Source: Stramonita haemastoma (Eukaryota > Mollusca > Gastropoda > Neogastropoda > Muricidae). Taken from it: DNA of 25,000 bases. Of the stretch, positions 1-9,539 are shown piece by piece (within the stretch, counting starts at the first letter, position 1; every line of letters starts with the position of its first letter). Made by a program: the position numbers and the translations under genes. Below the pieces are notes generated by a model, which was given only the letters and a program-made list of their open reading frames with translations, made no database searches and was not told the origin of the DNA. The stretch is taken from contig CM060335.1 in assembly GCA_030674155.1 (NCBI GenBank), positions 45,044,066-45,069,065 of the forward strand, written 5' to 3'.

Positions 1-117
1 CCATTCGCTGAAGTTGTCCTCCCATCTCTTCCTTGGTCTGCCTCTTTTTCTTCCTCCATGGACAGTACCTTGCAGTATTGTTTTTGCAAGTCCTTTTGCT
101 CTTGGTACATGCCCGTA
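1..117 (-). pseudogene. RTE-like non-LTR retrotransposon, C-terminal ORF fragment
   Basis: Read on the minus strand from 117 to 1 there are 39 open codons. They include YGHV, KGLAKTILQGTV, GGRKRGRPRKRWEDN and end FSEW at the window edge. The pattern T-I-L-Q-G-T-V, then a basic GGRxRGRxRKRWEDN stretch, is characteristic of the C-terminal tail after the reverse transcriptase in RTE-type endonuclease/RT ORFs common in invertebrate genomes. A TGA lies immediately upstream in frame (118-120), so the copy is broken or 5' truncated there. The rest of the C-terminus and the 3' UTR lie off the left edge. Family placement rests on motif memory, not a search. This is a dead fragment, not a host gene. 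Confidence 0.75.
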
Positions 118-1070
118 TCATTTAAGTGTACGCTTTTTTTTACTACTGATAGAAGGTTTTCGTAAGTGTACACAATAGAAATGTTCATGTTTTTGTCATA
201 TTCCGCAAATGTTTATATCTAATTATTTGTTTGTCTATTCATCATTCTATTTAAGAATTATTAAATAATTGATTAATTCATTCATTCATTTATTTGCTTA
301 TTGTTTTAGTCGTTTCATTAATTTCGAAGTTAATGGATGAAGTACTTATGCGCTTTTCTTTTTGTACATCCGTTGCTAGGCGGTTTTGGTAAATTTTTGT
401 CATCCGTCCCACCAGCACAAAGTTAATGGCACAAACGTCCTCATATCTCTATGTTTTGCTCTGTTGGGTTAGAAATATGTGTAAAGCGAACTCAAAACTG
501 AACACAGAAAGAAATGATAAAGACAGGAGACACGGAGAAAGAGAAACTGAGATAGAAACAACAGTTTATAAAAAAAAGGAAAACAAGAAAGACAGGCAGA
601 AAGAAAAGGAAACCATAAATGAAAGAAGAGAATTCGGTGAGTAAAAAGGAAATATTGATAAACGACAACAACAACAACACAAAACAAAAAAAAAAAACAA
701 AAAAAATATCCCACACGTCTGTCACAAGAAAACGAAAGAAAACAAAAAAACAAAGACGAAACATACAATAGCAGGAAAATAGTAAAGAAAAACCAACAAA
801 AAGAGAAGAAAAACACCCAAATCGAAGCGTTTTTCTCACATTCCACACTTTCATCCCAACAAGAGAAAGAAGAAAAAAACCCCGATGAAAGGCAGTGAAG
901 AGGACGATGTAGAAAGAAAAGACGAAATGAAAATAACAAAGAAAAATCAAAACATATTCATCCCCAACAGTTTGTTTTCAACACTACCCTACCCAAAAGA
1001 GCCTATTGATTCAACAAACAAGAATTACTATATCCCTCTTTCTCTGCTGCAAGCATTGCTGTATGTTAAT
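118..1070. other. Unannotated A-rich, low-complexity DNA
   Basis: No gene or mobile element is recognisable. From about 480 to 960 the plus strand is strongly A-rich and T-poor (AAAGAAAACAAAA-type sequence, with CAA runs near 660-705), so the overlapping minus-strand frames that translate to Phe/Leu/Cys-rich peptides are composition artefacts. 118-420 is AT-rich with short ATT/TTCA runs. Confidence 0.6.
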
Positions 1071-1073
1071 GTT

Positions 1074-1097
1074 TCTGCTGCTGCTGCTGCTGCTCCT
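1074..1097. repeat. (TGC)n microsatellite
   Basis: Short run of about seven TGC triplets, followed by a T-rich TTATTG stretch to about 1145. Its translation as poly-Ala or poly-Leu is not evidence of coding. Confidence 0.8.
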
Positions 1098-1152
1098 CTT
1101 AATATTATTGTTATTTTCGTGGACATTGTTGTTATTGTTGATATTAGCCCAC

Positions 1153-1445
1153 CTGCAGAGGATTTGTCAGGTGTCATATCTGAACTGTTTGCTGAAAGAG
1201 GAGTGCACAGGAGATAGAGCAGACCAGTCACGTCAAATGCCGTGAAAAGTCCACCTGACCAGGTGACCCCACGATATCATACCTGACCAGCTGGAGGAAT
1301 TTGTCCAGACGGGGCAGGGCTGTGTACGTATGTTCACCTTCCACAGCCCAGCAACACTGAGAACTACGACAGGTGTGACTGTGCTGAGACAGAGCACTCA
1401 GTGTGTGCGGCTTCATGGTGTCAACAGGGTACATGTAGCTTTGTC
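1153..1445 (-). other. Possible exon pair of an unrecognised gene (weak)
   Basis: This patch is GC-richer and more complex than its surroundings. On the minus strand a frame is open from 1445 to below 1283, with non-repetitive composition including PVDTMKPHTLSALSQHSHTC and ALPRLDKFLQLV. A donor-like CAG/GTATGA falls at 1283/1282. Downstream, a pyrimidine-rich acceptor CTCCTCTTTCAG ends at 1192, and a donor-like CTGCAG/GTGGGC falls at 1153/1152, outlining a 39-nt second exon. Spliced, the frame meets a stop within the second exon, the upstream acceptor (AG at 1447-1446) has no pyrimidine tract, and the implied intron is only about 91 nt. I do not recognise the peptide. It may be a gene end, a pseudogene or chance. 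Confidence 0.22.
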
Positions 1446-1477
1446 CTAGTTGTTTTCAACAGGTTGTTTTTTATCGT

Positions 1478-1660
1478 GATGATGATGATGATGGATGATG
1501 ATGATAGATGATGATGATATGATGAGACGACGACGACGACGACGACAACGACTATAATGATGCTCATGATCATGATGGTGGCGTTGGTGGAGATGGTGGT
1601 AGTGATGATGATTTAGATAGTAATGGTGATGATGATGAAAATATTTTATTATCAATTGAA
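1478..1660. repeat. Imperfect trinucleotide array (GAT/GAC/GGT)n
   Basis: Runs of GAT broken by frame slips, an ACG run of about seven units at 1528-1550, then degenerate GATGGTG repeats and another GAT run near 1625-1640. The minus-strand His/Ser-rich frame across it is an artefact. Confidence 0.85.
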
Positions 1661-2090
1661 ATATCAATGAAGCAAACCAAAAAGGAAAACGTGAAAAGAA
1701 AATATTCCCGGTGAAGTGACAGGCTTTTTGTTGATTTTTGCTGATACCATAGCTCCTTCGTCCTTTGCCTAACACAGTTTGTGAATGACACAACCAAAGC
1801 TTAATGAGCACATTTAAACAAGAAACAGATAAATTATCTCCTCTACTGCGATAAGTAGTGTGCAATACTCATTTAGTACATGAAAAAGAACCCACGGAAA
1901 CAAGAGCGTTGTCCCTGGCAAAATTTATGTAGAAAAAAGCCACTCTGATAGGGAAACAAATGTATGAAATTATGCAGACAGGAAAAGAAAACAAAATTAA
2001 TAATGGGTGGCGCTGCTCTTGTGGCGAGACACTCTCCTTGGGAAGAGTAGCCCGAATTTCCCGCAGATAAATCTGCCCTGACTTAAAGTG
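1661..2090. other. Unannotated single-copy-looking DNA
   Basis: No coding frame, RNA gene or mobile-element motif is recognised. Composition is ordinary, without internal repeats I can see. Confidence 0.5.
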
Positions 2091-2092
2091 GT

Positions 2093-2362
2093 ATACAATG
2101 CAAAACAACACAATACAACACAACACAGTACAATCCAACACAATACAATAAAATACAACACAACACAACAAATAGAATACAACACAACACAATACAATCC
2201 AACACAATACAATAGAATACAACACAACACAACACAATCCAACACAATACAATAGAATACAACACAACACAACACAATACAATCCAACACAATACAAAAC
2301 AACACAACACAACACAGTACAATACATTATAATACAGTACAACACAATACAAAACAAAATAA
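2093..2362. repeat. Pentanucleotide satellite (ACACA/ATACA type)
   Basis: About 270 bp built from five-base words ACAAC, ACAAT and variants (AATCC, AATAG). The variant words recur in the same order: AATCCAACACAATACAATAGAAT appears several times at roughly 40-65 bp intervals, so there is a second, longer period on top of the 5 bp one. Because it is five-based, all three minus frames stay open and give Cys/Val/Leu/Tyr-rich peptides up to 165 residues. None is a real protein. Confidence 0.9.
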
Positions 2363-2410
2363 TCAATACAAATAAAAAGGATTCCCCATGGACTATCTAT
2401 CACTGAAAAG

Positions 2411-2711
2411 GGGACGGGATAGCTCAGTAGTCAAAACACTCACGTTTTCCAAACTAAGGTTAAGTCTGCATTGAGTGTGTGGTTACCAAGTGGACCGTTT
2501 GCGTGCCTTGGTTTCAGTACAGTCCCCCAGTTCACCTAGCTGTAAATGGGTACCTGCCCTCTTTAGGATCAGGGAAGGTAAAGCAGCGAGGGAGAGGAGA
2601 TGGGTGCCGACATCAATATACTGGCTCCTAAAGAAGTTGAGGTCTCTGACACCTCGCTCCCCTACGACCATATAGCTTATGGGACACCTTTACCTTTTTT
2701 TTTGTAAAGGT
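2411..2711 (+). mobile_element. tRNA-derived SINE (type 2)
   Basis: The head reads like a tRNA: TAGCTCAGTAG at 2420-2430 fits the RNA polymerase III A box (TRGYNNARNNG). GGTTAAGTCTG at 2459-2469 is a degenerate B box at normal spacing. The body contains CAGTTCACCTAGCTGTAAATGG at about 2529-2550 and a GGTAAAGCAGCGAGGGAGAGGAG block, wording I associate with a SINE family widespread in aquatic invertebrates (memory, not a search). The 3' end is an 8 bp inverted repeat, ACCTTTAC (2686-2693) and GTAAAGGT (2704-2711), around a T-run. The short frames on both strands here are shadows. Confidence 0.6.
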
Positions 2712-2787
2712 ACAACCCCAAACTGTCTTTTGGCTAAAAAGTGCAGTGTCCTGGGTGTTCAGCACTGTAATTGTAAGTAGGTCACAC

Positions 2788-2806
2788 GTCTGTCTGTCTG
2801 TCTGTC
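2788..2806. repeat. (TCTG)n microsatellite
   Basis: About five perfect CTGT units just upstream of the GT tract. Confidence 0.85.
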
Positions 2807-2878
2807 TTGTCTTTAGTGTCAACAAGCCCATCTTTTGACCGCCTGGATTTGATAATGGGAGGTATACATTCACTTTGA

Positions 2879-2899
2879 AGTGTGTGTGTGTGTGCGTGC

Positions 2900-2978
<79 letters not shown>

Positions 2979-3046
2979 GTGTGTGTGTGTGTTTTGTGTG
3001 TGTGTGTGTGTGTGTGTTGTGTTGTTTTGCGTTGTGTTGTGAGTGC

Positions 3047-3097
<51 letters not shown>

Positions 3098-3135
3098 GAT
3101 GCATGTGTGTGTATGTGTGTGTTTGTGTATGCGTG
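2879..3135. repeat. Compound (GT)n microsatellite
   Basis: Long GT runs separated by short interruptions (GCGTGC, TTTT, TTGTGTTGTTTTGC, GCGCGC, ATGCAT). The Val-Cys and Thr-His frames on both strands are artefacts. Confidence 0.95.
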
Positions 3136-3410
3136 CGCGTGTACTCTACGTACGTATCTCATCCACACTTCTCGACAAATAAGTTTTTGTCTGCAGAGAA
3201 GACAAGTAAACGGGTCCACACCTGTCGTAACTGCTGCAACAAAACAGCACTCCTCTCAGAAACCTACGTCACCCCACACCTCTGCATAAAGTTTATATCA
3301 ACAACGAGGTATCACCACCCTCTGATCAACTCAGGCAGCATTTCTCACGATACAAAATATATTTTTTTAAAAATAGATAAGCCTCATAGTACAGAGAAAA
3401 AACAATGGCA

Positions 3411-3414
<4 letters not shown>
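3136..3414. other. Unannotated DNA between GT and AT tracts
   Basis: Ordinary-complexity sequence. A plus-strand frame runs through it from the GT tract to 3417, but its start is inside the microsatellite and I recognise no protein. Confidence 0.45.

Positions 3415-3494
<80 letters not shown>
3415..3494. repeat. Poly-A run followed by (TA)n
   Basis: About 34 A's (3416-3449) pass directly into a TA repeat that ends at 3494, against the inverted-repeat element. The poly-A could be a decayed retroelement tail, but no element is recognised upstream. Confidence 0.9.
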
Positions 3495-4038
<544 letters not shown>

Positions 4039-4639
4039 TAAAAGTACATTTTCCTCAACAAGAGTATTAGAGGGTTTTCTTTTAAGCGTACAAAAATGCC
4101 ACCATTAATGCTATCTTATAATGTTTTCTCTTTTCCCCCCTTCCACTCACTTCCATAACTTCCTCTACACTTTCCACTTCTCTTGTCTAATATCACTTAG
4201 AGTGAACAGACGTTAAATTGAAGACAACAACAACAACATTTCCCTCGACGTCGGAATACAGCTACCTTTATGGCAGGTAAAAACGGTGGCATACGCAAAA
4301 TCTCACCACTGTTTTGTGAACCTCGGAGCTCTAGCCGAGGAATAAAAGAAAAATTCGTTCTTCAGAGTAGGAAGTCTTAGATCTGAGTAGCATTTTTTCT
4401 AAAATTGATATCGTTTGTTCATAACCTGTTGTTTAGAATCCAGATAAAGAAAAGCTGTATAAAGGTTAATGCTGATCCTAGGAAGTGATCAGTGGTGTTC
4501 CTCGGTTAGAGATCAAAAGTTCGTCATTGGTGAACTATGTTGCCCTATGCTCCTGCTTGCCCAATTTTGGTTTTTGGATATGATGATGTGCAAGCATGAA
4601 ACCAGTGTGCATGCACCATTAACATTTTTACCATCTGTT
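4039..4639. other. Unannotated DNA
   Basis: No coding frame, RNA gene or element recognised. A small inverted repeat, CCTCGG...CCGAGG, lies near 4321-4340 with an 8-base loop, too short to interpret. Confidence 0.5.
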
Positions 4640-4906
4640 AAATAATAATAATAATACATGGAATTTGTATAGCGCTATATCTTGTAAAAACTAATCAAAG
4701 CGCTTGCATTCGACCAACACAACACACAATTAACAACAATTTACAGTTTTAACAAATTCGAATGTACACACACACACACACACACGCACGCACGCACGCA
4801 AGCACGCAACACGCGCGCGGGCACACACACCCACAAACGTTATGCACTTTGGCAGGTGGATGTTGAAGGCAGGGACAGGTAAGAGATGGAAGCGGAAGGA
4901 GAAAAC
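4640..4906 (-). mobile_element. CR1/L2-like LINE 3' UTR and tail
   Basis: Continues the LINE ORF on the minus strand past its stop. The terminal part reads AAGCGCTTTGATTAG, TATAGCGCTATACAAATTCC, then an ATT repeat tail (AAT on plus, 4640-4656). A 3' end with AAGCGC...GCGCTATA and a short tandem ATT tail rather than poly-A is typical of CR1/L2-type elements. CA and CGCA microsatellites have grown inside it (4768-4805). Confidence 0.7.
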
Positions 4907-5515
4907 TTAGGTTTGGAATAAGTGTGTCTTGAGGTTGGATTTAAAAGTGTCATAAGTAGGCTTTTGCCGGAGGGAGAGAGGAAGGTCGTTCCAGATCGTT
5001 GGACCAGAAACAGAGAAAGAGCGGCGGCCAACGGTAGATAGGTTGAATCTGGGCATTCTTAAGGACAAAGTATCTGCCGACGAGCGGAGGGAGCGAGAAG
5101 GTGTGTACAAGTGAAGACATTCACAGAGGTAGGAGGGTGCAGTATTGTGGAGACATTTGTAACAGAGGGTATTGATCTTGTAGTTTACTCTCTGTGGTAC
5201 GGGCAGCCAATGGAGAGATTTCAAGAGAGGGGTAATGTGCTCAGATTTTTTCTTTCTGAGGACAAGACGAGCAGCAGAGTTTTGTATGCGTTGAAGGGAG
5301 TGGATGGATGATGCTGGCAGACCATCTAAAAGAGAATTGCAATAGTCCAGACGTGAGAGAATAAGAGAAGTGACAAGTTTGGATGTTGCATCAGTGGACA
5401 GGTACTTTCGAATTGCGCTAATACGCCGTAGTTGATAGTAGCATGACTGACAGGTTTGGGTAATGAATTTTTGCATGGAGAGAGTGTTGTCCACAACGAC
5501 TCCTAGATACTTCAC
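4907..5515 (-). pseudogene. CR1/L2-like reverse transcriptase, C-terminal part
   Basis: A 202-codon frame matches the end of the reverse transcriptase ORF of CR1/L2-group non-LTR retrotransposons. YLGVVVD (residues 3-9) is the conserved block after the polymerase palm. It is followed by the thumb signatures SRLDYCNSLL (about 54-63), LQRIQNSAARLV (about 74-85), LHWLPVPQRVNYKI (about 101-114) and the end motif GRRSFSVSGPTIWNDLP (about 164-180) with FKSNLKTHLF at the C-terminus. This part ends normally at the stop. The catalytic FADD region, palm, fingers and endonuclease are absent: recognisable sequence reaches only to about 5560, where an in-frame TAG occurs. The copy is therefore 5' truncated and inactive, as most LINE insertions are. 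The first listed codon is GTG, not a true start. Opposite-strand frames are shadows. Confidence 0.88.
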
Positions 5516-5582
5516 AGAAGTGGATAGCGGAACTGACGTTCGGAACTGTTCCTAGGAATCAGTGCGCAGTGGCCTTGTCTGT

Positions 5583-5690
5583 TTGAACGTGAGCGTAATG
5601 TGAACGTTCTGTGTGCGTTTGCACACGGGACCTCCCAGGGGAGTGGCATTGGTTCTGATGTTAACTCCTAAGGGGGGGATCCCTTTTAAT
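5583..5690 (-). mobile_element. SINE type 1 fragment (central part)
   Basis: The reverse complement contains GGAGTTAACATCAGAACC and GTCCCGTGTGCAAACGCACAC. These correspond to the TTTAACATCAGTGCTGACTC and GGCCCCGTGTGCGAACGCA blocks of the fuller SINE at 9540. Head and 3' end are missing, and the segment between the two blocks is shortened. Confidence 0.6.
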
Positions 5691-5697
5691 TTATTAT

Positions 5698-5985
5698 TTT
5701 TTCTTTTATATCGAGGATAATGGAATACGCACTCATGGGCTTTTTACATCCAGTCCCCGTGTGTATGCAGTTTTGTAAATCTTGTCATCTGTTCCCACCG
5801 GCACACAATGGCCTACTCTTTCGAAAAGCGGAACAGATTTTTAACGTGTGCGCGAGATGTTCTGCGTGCGTTCTTGGGTTCTGCGTTTTTCGGTTCTGCG
5901 TGCGTTCTTCTGTTTTCGACCTCGGTTTACAGTCTCATCCGAAGGACTTTTGGGGGAGTGGAGTCGGCACTAATGTTAACTCCAG
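5698..5985 (-). mobile_element. SINE type 1 copy, head missing
   Basis: On the minus strand it begins near GGAGTTAACATTAGTGCCGAC, runs through TCGGATGAGACTGTAAACCG, a GAACGCACGCAGAA block with an internal local duplication, TTTCGAAAGAGTAGGCCATTG and the 3' end (GCACTCATGGGC side; on plus TATCGAGGATAATGGAATA). It matches the body and 3' end of the copy at 9540 in order but lacks a clear tRNA head. The plus-strand frame 5720-6358 crossing it is a chance reading that runs into the GT tract. Confidence 0.72.
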
Positions 5986-6161
5986 TATAGTAGAACACAC
6001 TCTTGGTGCCGTGGGCTCTGTAACTATGCAAACGTTGGAAAAGGACGGGACTCAAACCGGCCCTATGTCACATCTCGAAATGCGCCTTTTTCTTGAGGTT
6101 GGGGGTGGGGTGGGGGGTGTATGTGTGCGTGCATGCGTGGGCCTGCTCGTATTTGTGTGTG

Positions 6162-6213
<52 letters not shown>

Positions 6214-6216
6214 TGT

Positions 6217-6292
<76 letters not shown>

Positions 6293-6686
6293 GTGGATGC
6301 GGTCCTGCACTTTGCTGTGGTGAATCATACTGTATATTATCATTATCCTTATGTGTAATACTAGGTATTATTGGGTACATTTTACCTGCTTTCTTCCGAG
6401 AAACTTGCTATTATCATTCAAGCAAGGATGTACTCTTCTGGGATGTTGTGTCGCCACAAGACTGGTGCCACGCATATCAAAGATGCTAGTAAAGTGTGTA
6501 TGCATACAGTAGAGCACTCTCTTGGTGGCGTGGGATCTGTTGTTGTGCAAAAGACGGGACTCAAACGGGCCCTTTGTCACATCTTCTCAAAATTGGCCTA
6601 TTCTTGGGAGGGGGGAGGAGAGTATGCGAGAACATATGCGTTTTTGCGCTCATGTTTGTGTGTGCGTTTGCGTTTGCGTTTGCGTT

Positions 6687-6746
<60 letters not shown>

Positions 6747-7090
6747 CGCGCGCGCGGATGTGGCAGCGGCCCTGCACTTTGCTGTGGGGCTTCATACTTT
6801 TATCTTTATTACTAAGTGTAGTACTACGTATTGTTGCTTACAGTATACGGCTTTAGTTGCGACAAACTTCCTTTATTCAAGCCATGCTGTCCTCTTCGGG
6901 GCTGTTGTGTCGCCACAAGACCGACGCCACATATTAAAGATGCTAGTAAAGTGTGTATGCATCTAGTAGTGTACTCTCTTGGTGCTGTGGGTTCTATTAC
7001 TGCGCAATAGTCGGGGTAGGACGGGACTGAAACTGTCCTATCGTAAAAATTAATCTTCTGGAAAGGCGCCTTGTTCTTGGGGGGTACGGG
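5986..7090. repeat. Tandem ~0.45-0.52 kb repeat, two full units plus a partial
   Basis: The start of each unit is recognisable at about 5988, 6507 and 6963 (AGTAGARCACWCTCTTGGTG). Shared internal blocks, in order, are GACGGGACTCAAAC, a G-rich run, a GT tract (6168-6289 and 6690-6745), GGCCCTGCACTTTGCTGTGG, TGTTGTGTCGCCACAAGAC and AAAGATGCTAGTAAAGTGTGTATGCAT. Unit lengths differ mainly through GT-tract length. A TTTGCG hexamer run precedes the second GT tract. The reverse complement of the unit start contains GGTTTGAGTCCCG, which resembles a polymerase III B box, so the unit may derive from a SINE head. No protein is supported. Confidence 0.8.
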
Positions 7091-7131
7091 GTGTGTAGTT
7101 ACTTATTTATCAATTTATTTTATTTATTCAG

Positions 7132-7132
<1 letters not shown>

Positions 7133-7170
<38 letters not shown>

Positions 7171-7172
7171 TT
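7133..7172. repeat. (TTTA)n microsatellite
   Basis: About nine TTTA units adjoining the 3' end (plus-strand left edge) of the next SINE copy, and possibly that SINE's tail. Confidence 0.85.
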
Positions 7173-7394
7173 CTTTTATATCGAGGATAATGGAATAAGG
7201 ACTCGTGTGCTTTTTTACATCCAGTCCTCGTGTGTCTGCAGTTTTGTAAATCTTGTCATCTGTTCCTACTGGCACACAATGGCCTACTCTTACGAAAAGC
7301 GGAACAAGATTTCACGTGTGCGCAAAGTGGTCTGCATGCGTTCGCACACGGGGCTTCGGTTTCTAGTCCCATCCGAAGGACTTGTGACTTGGAG
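7170..7394 (-). mobile_element. SINE type 1 copy, 5' part replaced by GA tract
   Basis: On plus it starts TCTTTTATATCGAGGATAATGGAATA, as in the copy at 5698, and continues with the same blocks (ACATCCAGTCCTCGTGTG, GCAGTTTTGTAAATCTTG, TGGCACACAATGGCCTACTC, GTTCGCACACGGGGC, CATCCGAAGGACTTGTGA). It then passes into G/A-rich DNA and a pure GA tract instead of the SINE head. Confidence 0.78.
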
Positions 7395-7596
<202 letters not shown>

Positions 7597-7654
7597 AGGT
7601 GCACATGCATCCGAGATCTTGTGCACACAAAGTCATTCATGAACAGTGCTTTGA

Positions 7655-8140
7655 ACAAGTCAAGTCAAGTCGATTCAAAAACACTTTAATTAATCATCCC
7701 TGAAGGGCAATTACAATACTGACAGGCATATTGATACGGAGCATACTCAAAGACACAAGATAGCTACATTAAATTCATATTTGTTCAAACATTATATGAT
7801 AGCTTCAAATAAAAATGTCACAAACACTCACACTCGTATGCGCACGCACACACGCAAACGCACACATACACGCACACCAATGTATGGATACAACGTTATT
7901 AAAACTATGGACTAGAAAGAAACAAATGATCATTATCATTTACGCATTGTACGCACGCACTCGCACACCCACGTATACATGCATGCACGCTCGCATACAC
8001 ACACACCCCACACCCATACACACAAAACACCTCCCCCCCCCCCCACACACACACACCAATAAATGCAATATTTTAAAACCATTGGCTAGAAAGACGTGAA
8101 TTTACAAGCAATTAAAAAAAATCAATAAAACCAAAAATAC
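7655..8140 (-). mobile_element. CA module, copy 1 (solo retroelement-like 3' end)
   Basis: On plus: CAAGTCAAGTCAAGTC, ACACTTTAAT...CATCCCTGAAGGGCAATTACAATACTGACAGGCATA, AACATTATATGATAGCTTCAAATAAAAATGTCACAAACACTC, a CA-rich tract, ATGGATACAA...ATTAAAACTATGGACTAGAAA, a second CA tract after TACATGCATGCAC, and ACCAATAAATGCAATATTTTAAAACCATTGGCTAGAAA to ATCAATAAAACCAAAA. On the minus strand its end is CCCTTCAGGGATG(ATT)AAAGTG...GACTTGACTTGACTTG, which looks like the 3' end of a non-LTR element or SINE with a GACTT repeat tail. Three more copies sit inside the satellite at 12339-15330. The parent element is not identified. Confidence 0.6.
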
Positions 8141-8606
8141 GACATACTACCTCAAAATCTTTTTATTTTTGGTCTTATTTCGCGTTTGTAGTACTTTTCA
8201 GCGAGTTTTGACTATATTGTCAAGTCATTCTGAATTTTTTAAACTTTTGCTACAGTTGCGAGCTGGCTACCCAACCCTAACTTCAGCTTGTTTTTATTGA
8301 AGGGGTAGATAGGCTTTTCCCAGTGCTCTGACAAACAGTGACACAATAACCAACCCACTGACAATTTTTATTTTCTTTTCAATTCTCACATCATCATCAC
8401 ATTAAACACACAAGTGACAACGAGCTTAATTCCAGTCATGTCTTTATAGCCAGAGAACACCCGAAATAAATAAATGTAATATAATGCATCATCTTGTACG
8501 TTTCAAGATGGAGTTGTTTTAAAGCTTGTATTTTTCTAAAATAAAAAAGGTCAATTGGGTAGTCAAACGCTATGAGTGTGTGCTCACCACTAGATTTCTA
8601 AACAGA

Positions 8607-8638
<32 letters not shown>

Positions 8639-9490
8639 GCAATTTTGGGTAGAGGTGTTATAAAAATACAGGAAAAATTAATGGAAGCAGTCTTTGTTTA
8701 AAAATATGATCTTGTTGGTACTAAAAAAAAAACCCAAACAAAACAATATCATGCAACATTCTCTCTACTCATTCAGATAGACAAGTTTGGATTTTATCTC
8801 ACATAATTTTGATAACAGTAATTTAATTGCGTTGCAATTTTATCCATACCATCGTACATTCATAATTCAGATTCTAGAACAAGTTTAACAGGGTATGAGG
8901 CAAAAAGTGAGTTTATTTTTTCAAAATGTGTTTTTTGTAACGTAGTATCCTAATAGAGCAAGTTAACCACGATGATACTTGCAACCCCCCCACCCCCCTC
9001 CAAAGAAGAAAAAAACAAAAACGAAACTACTTAAATGCTACAGACAAAATTAATGAAGTTTCCAATTCACCATTTCATGGGAGTACAATCATTATCTGGG
9101 ATTCCTCTTTCGCAAAAAAAGTTTTCTTTTACCAGAATTGGTAAAGCAACAAATATGAAAGGTTGTCAAACCAAATGTAAGCAAACATTTTTAAAAATCA
9201 AAATATTGTAATTTTAAAGTAAAATTTCAATACTTTCTCTACCTTCAATTTCTCCATAAAATATGGCGAGTTTTTTAAAAGTCAAACTTTGATTACAGCT
9301 GTAAATCCAGCAATTCTATGGAGATTTCTTTCTTACAACACACAAGGAATTTGATTTGCCATAACTTGAAATTAATTTGGCGATAAATAGTTTCTGATTC
9401 TGATTTCTGCCTTTATTAAAGGTCGTTACATGACTACATTTCTTTTTTTTTTTAATAATCTTATTTGATTCTACATTTTAAAAAAAGAAG
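8141..9490. other. AT-rich DNA, nothing recognised
   Basis: About 1.35 kb of non-tandem AT-rich sequence with homopolymer runs (poly-T 8618-8637, poly-C near 8986-8999). I find no frame of coding character, RNA gene, terminal repeats or match to the other repeats in the window. Confidence 0.55.
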
Positions 9491-9539
9491 CAAAAACCCA
9501 ACAAGCACCCAACACAGGCACACTTAACGGACTACTTAA

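Noticed and set aside
469..950. Two overlapping minus frames of about 155 codons rich in Phe and Leu, membrane-like
   Set aside because: They arise from A-rich, T-poor plus-strand DNA. Two frames being open over the same stretch shows composition, not coding.
1869..2403. Three overlapping minus frames rich in Cys, Val, Leu and Tyr (up to 165 codons)
   Set aside because: Entirely or mostly produced by the pentanucleotide satellite.
2411..2482. Functional tRNA gene
   Set aside because: The B box is degenerate and the sequence continues as a SINE.
4321..4340. Hairpin terminator (CCTCGG...CCGAGG)
   Set aside because: Six-base stem with no associated transcript unit; expected by chance.
8141..9490. 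Hidden gene or LTR element in the largest non-repetitive block
   Set aside because: I saw no coding texture, long terminal repeats, primer-binding site or terminal inverted repeats.
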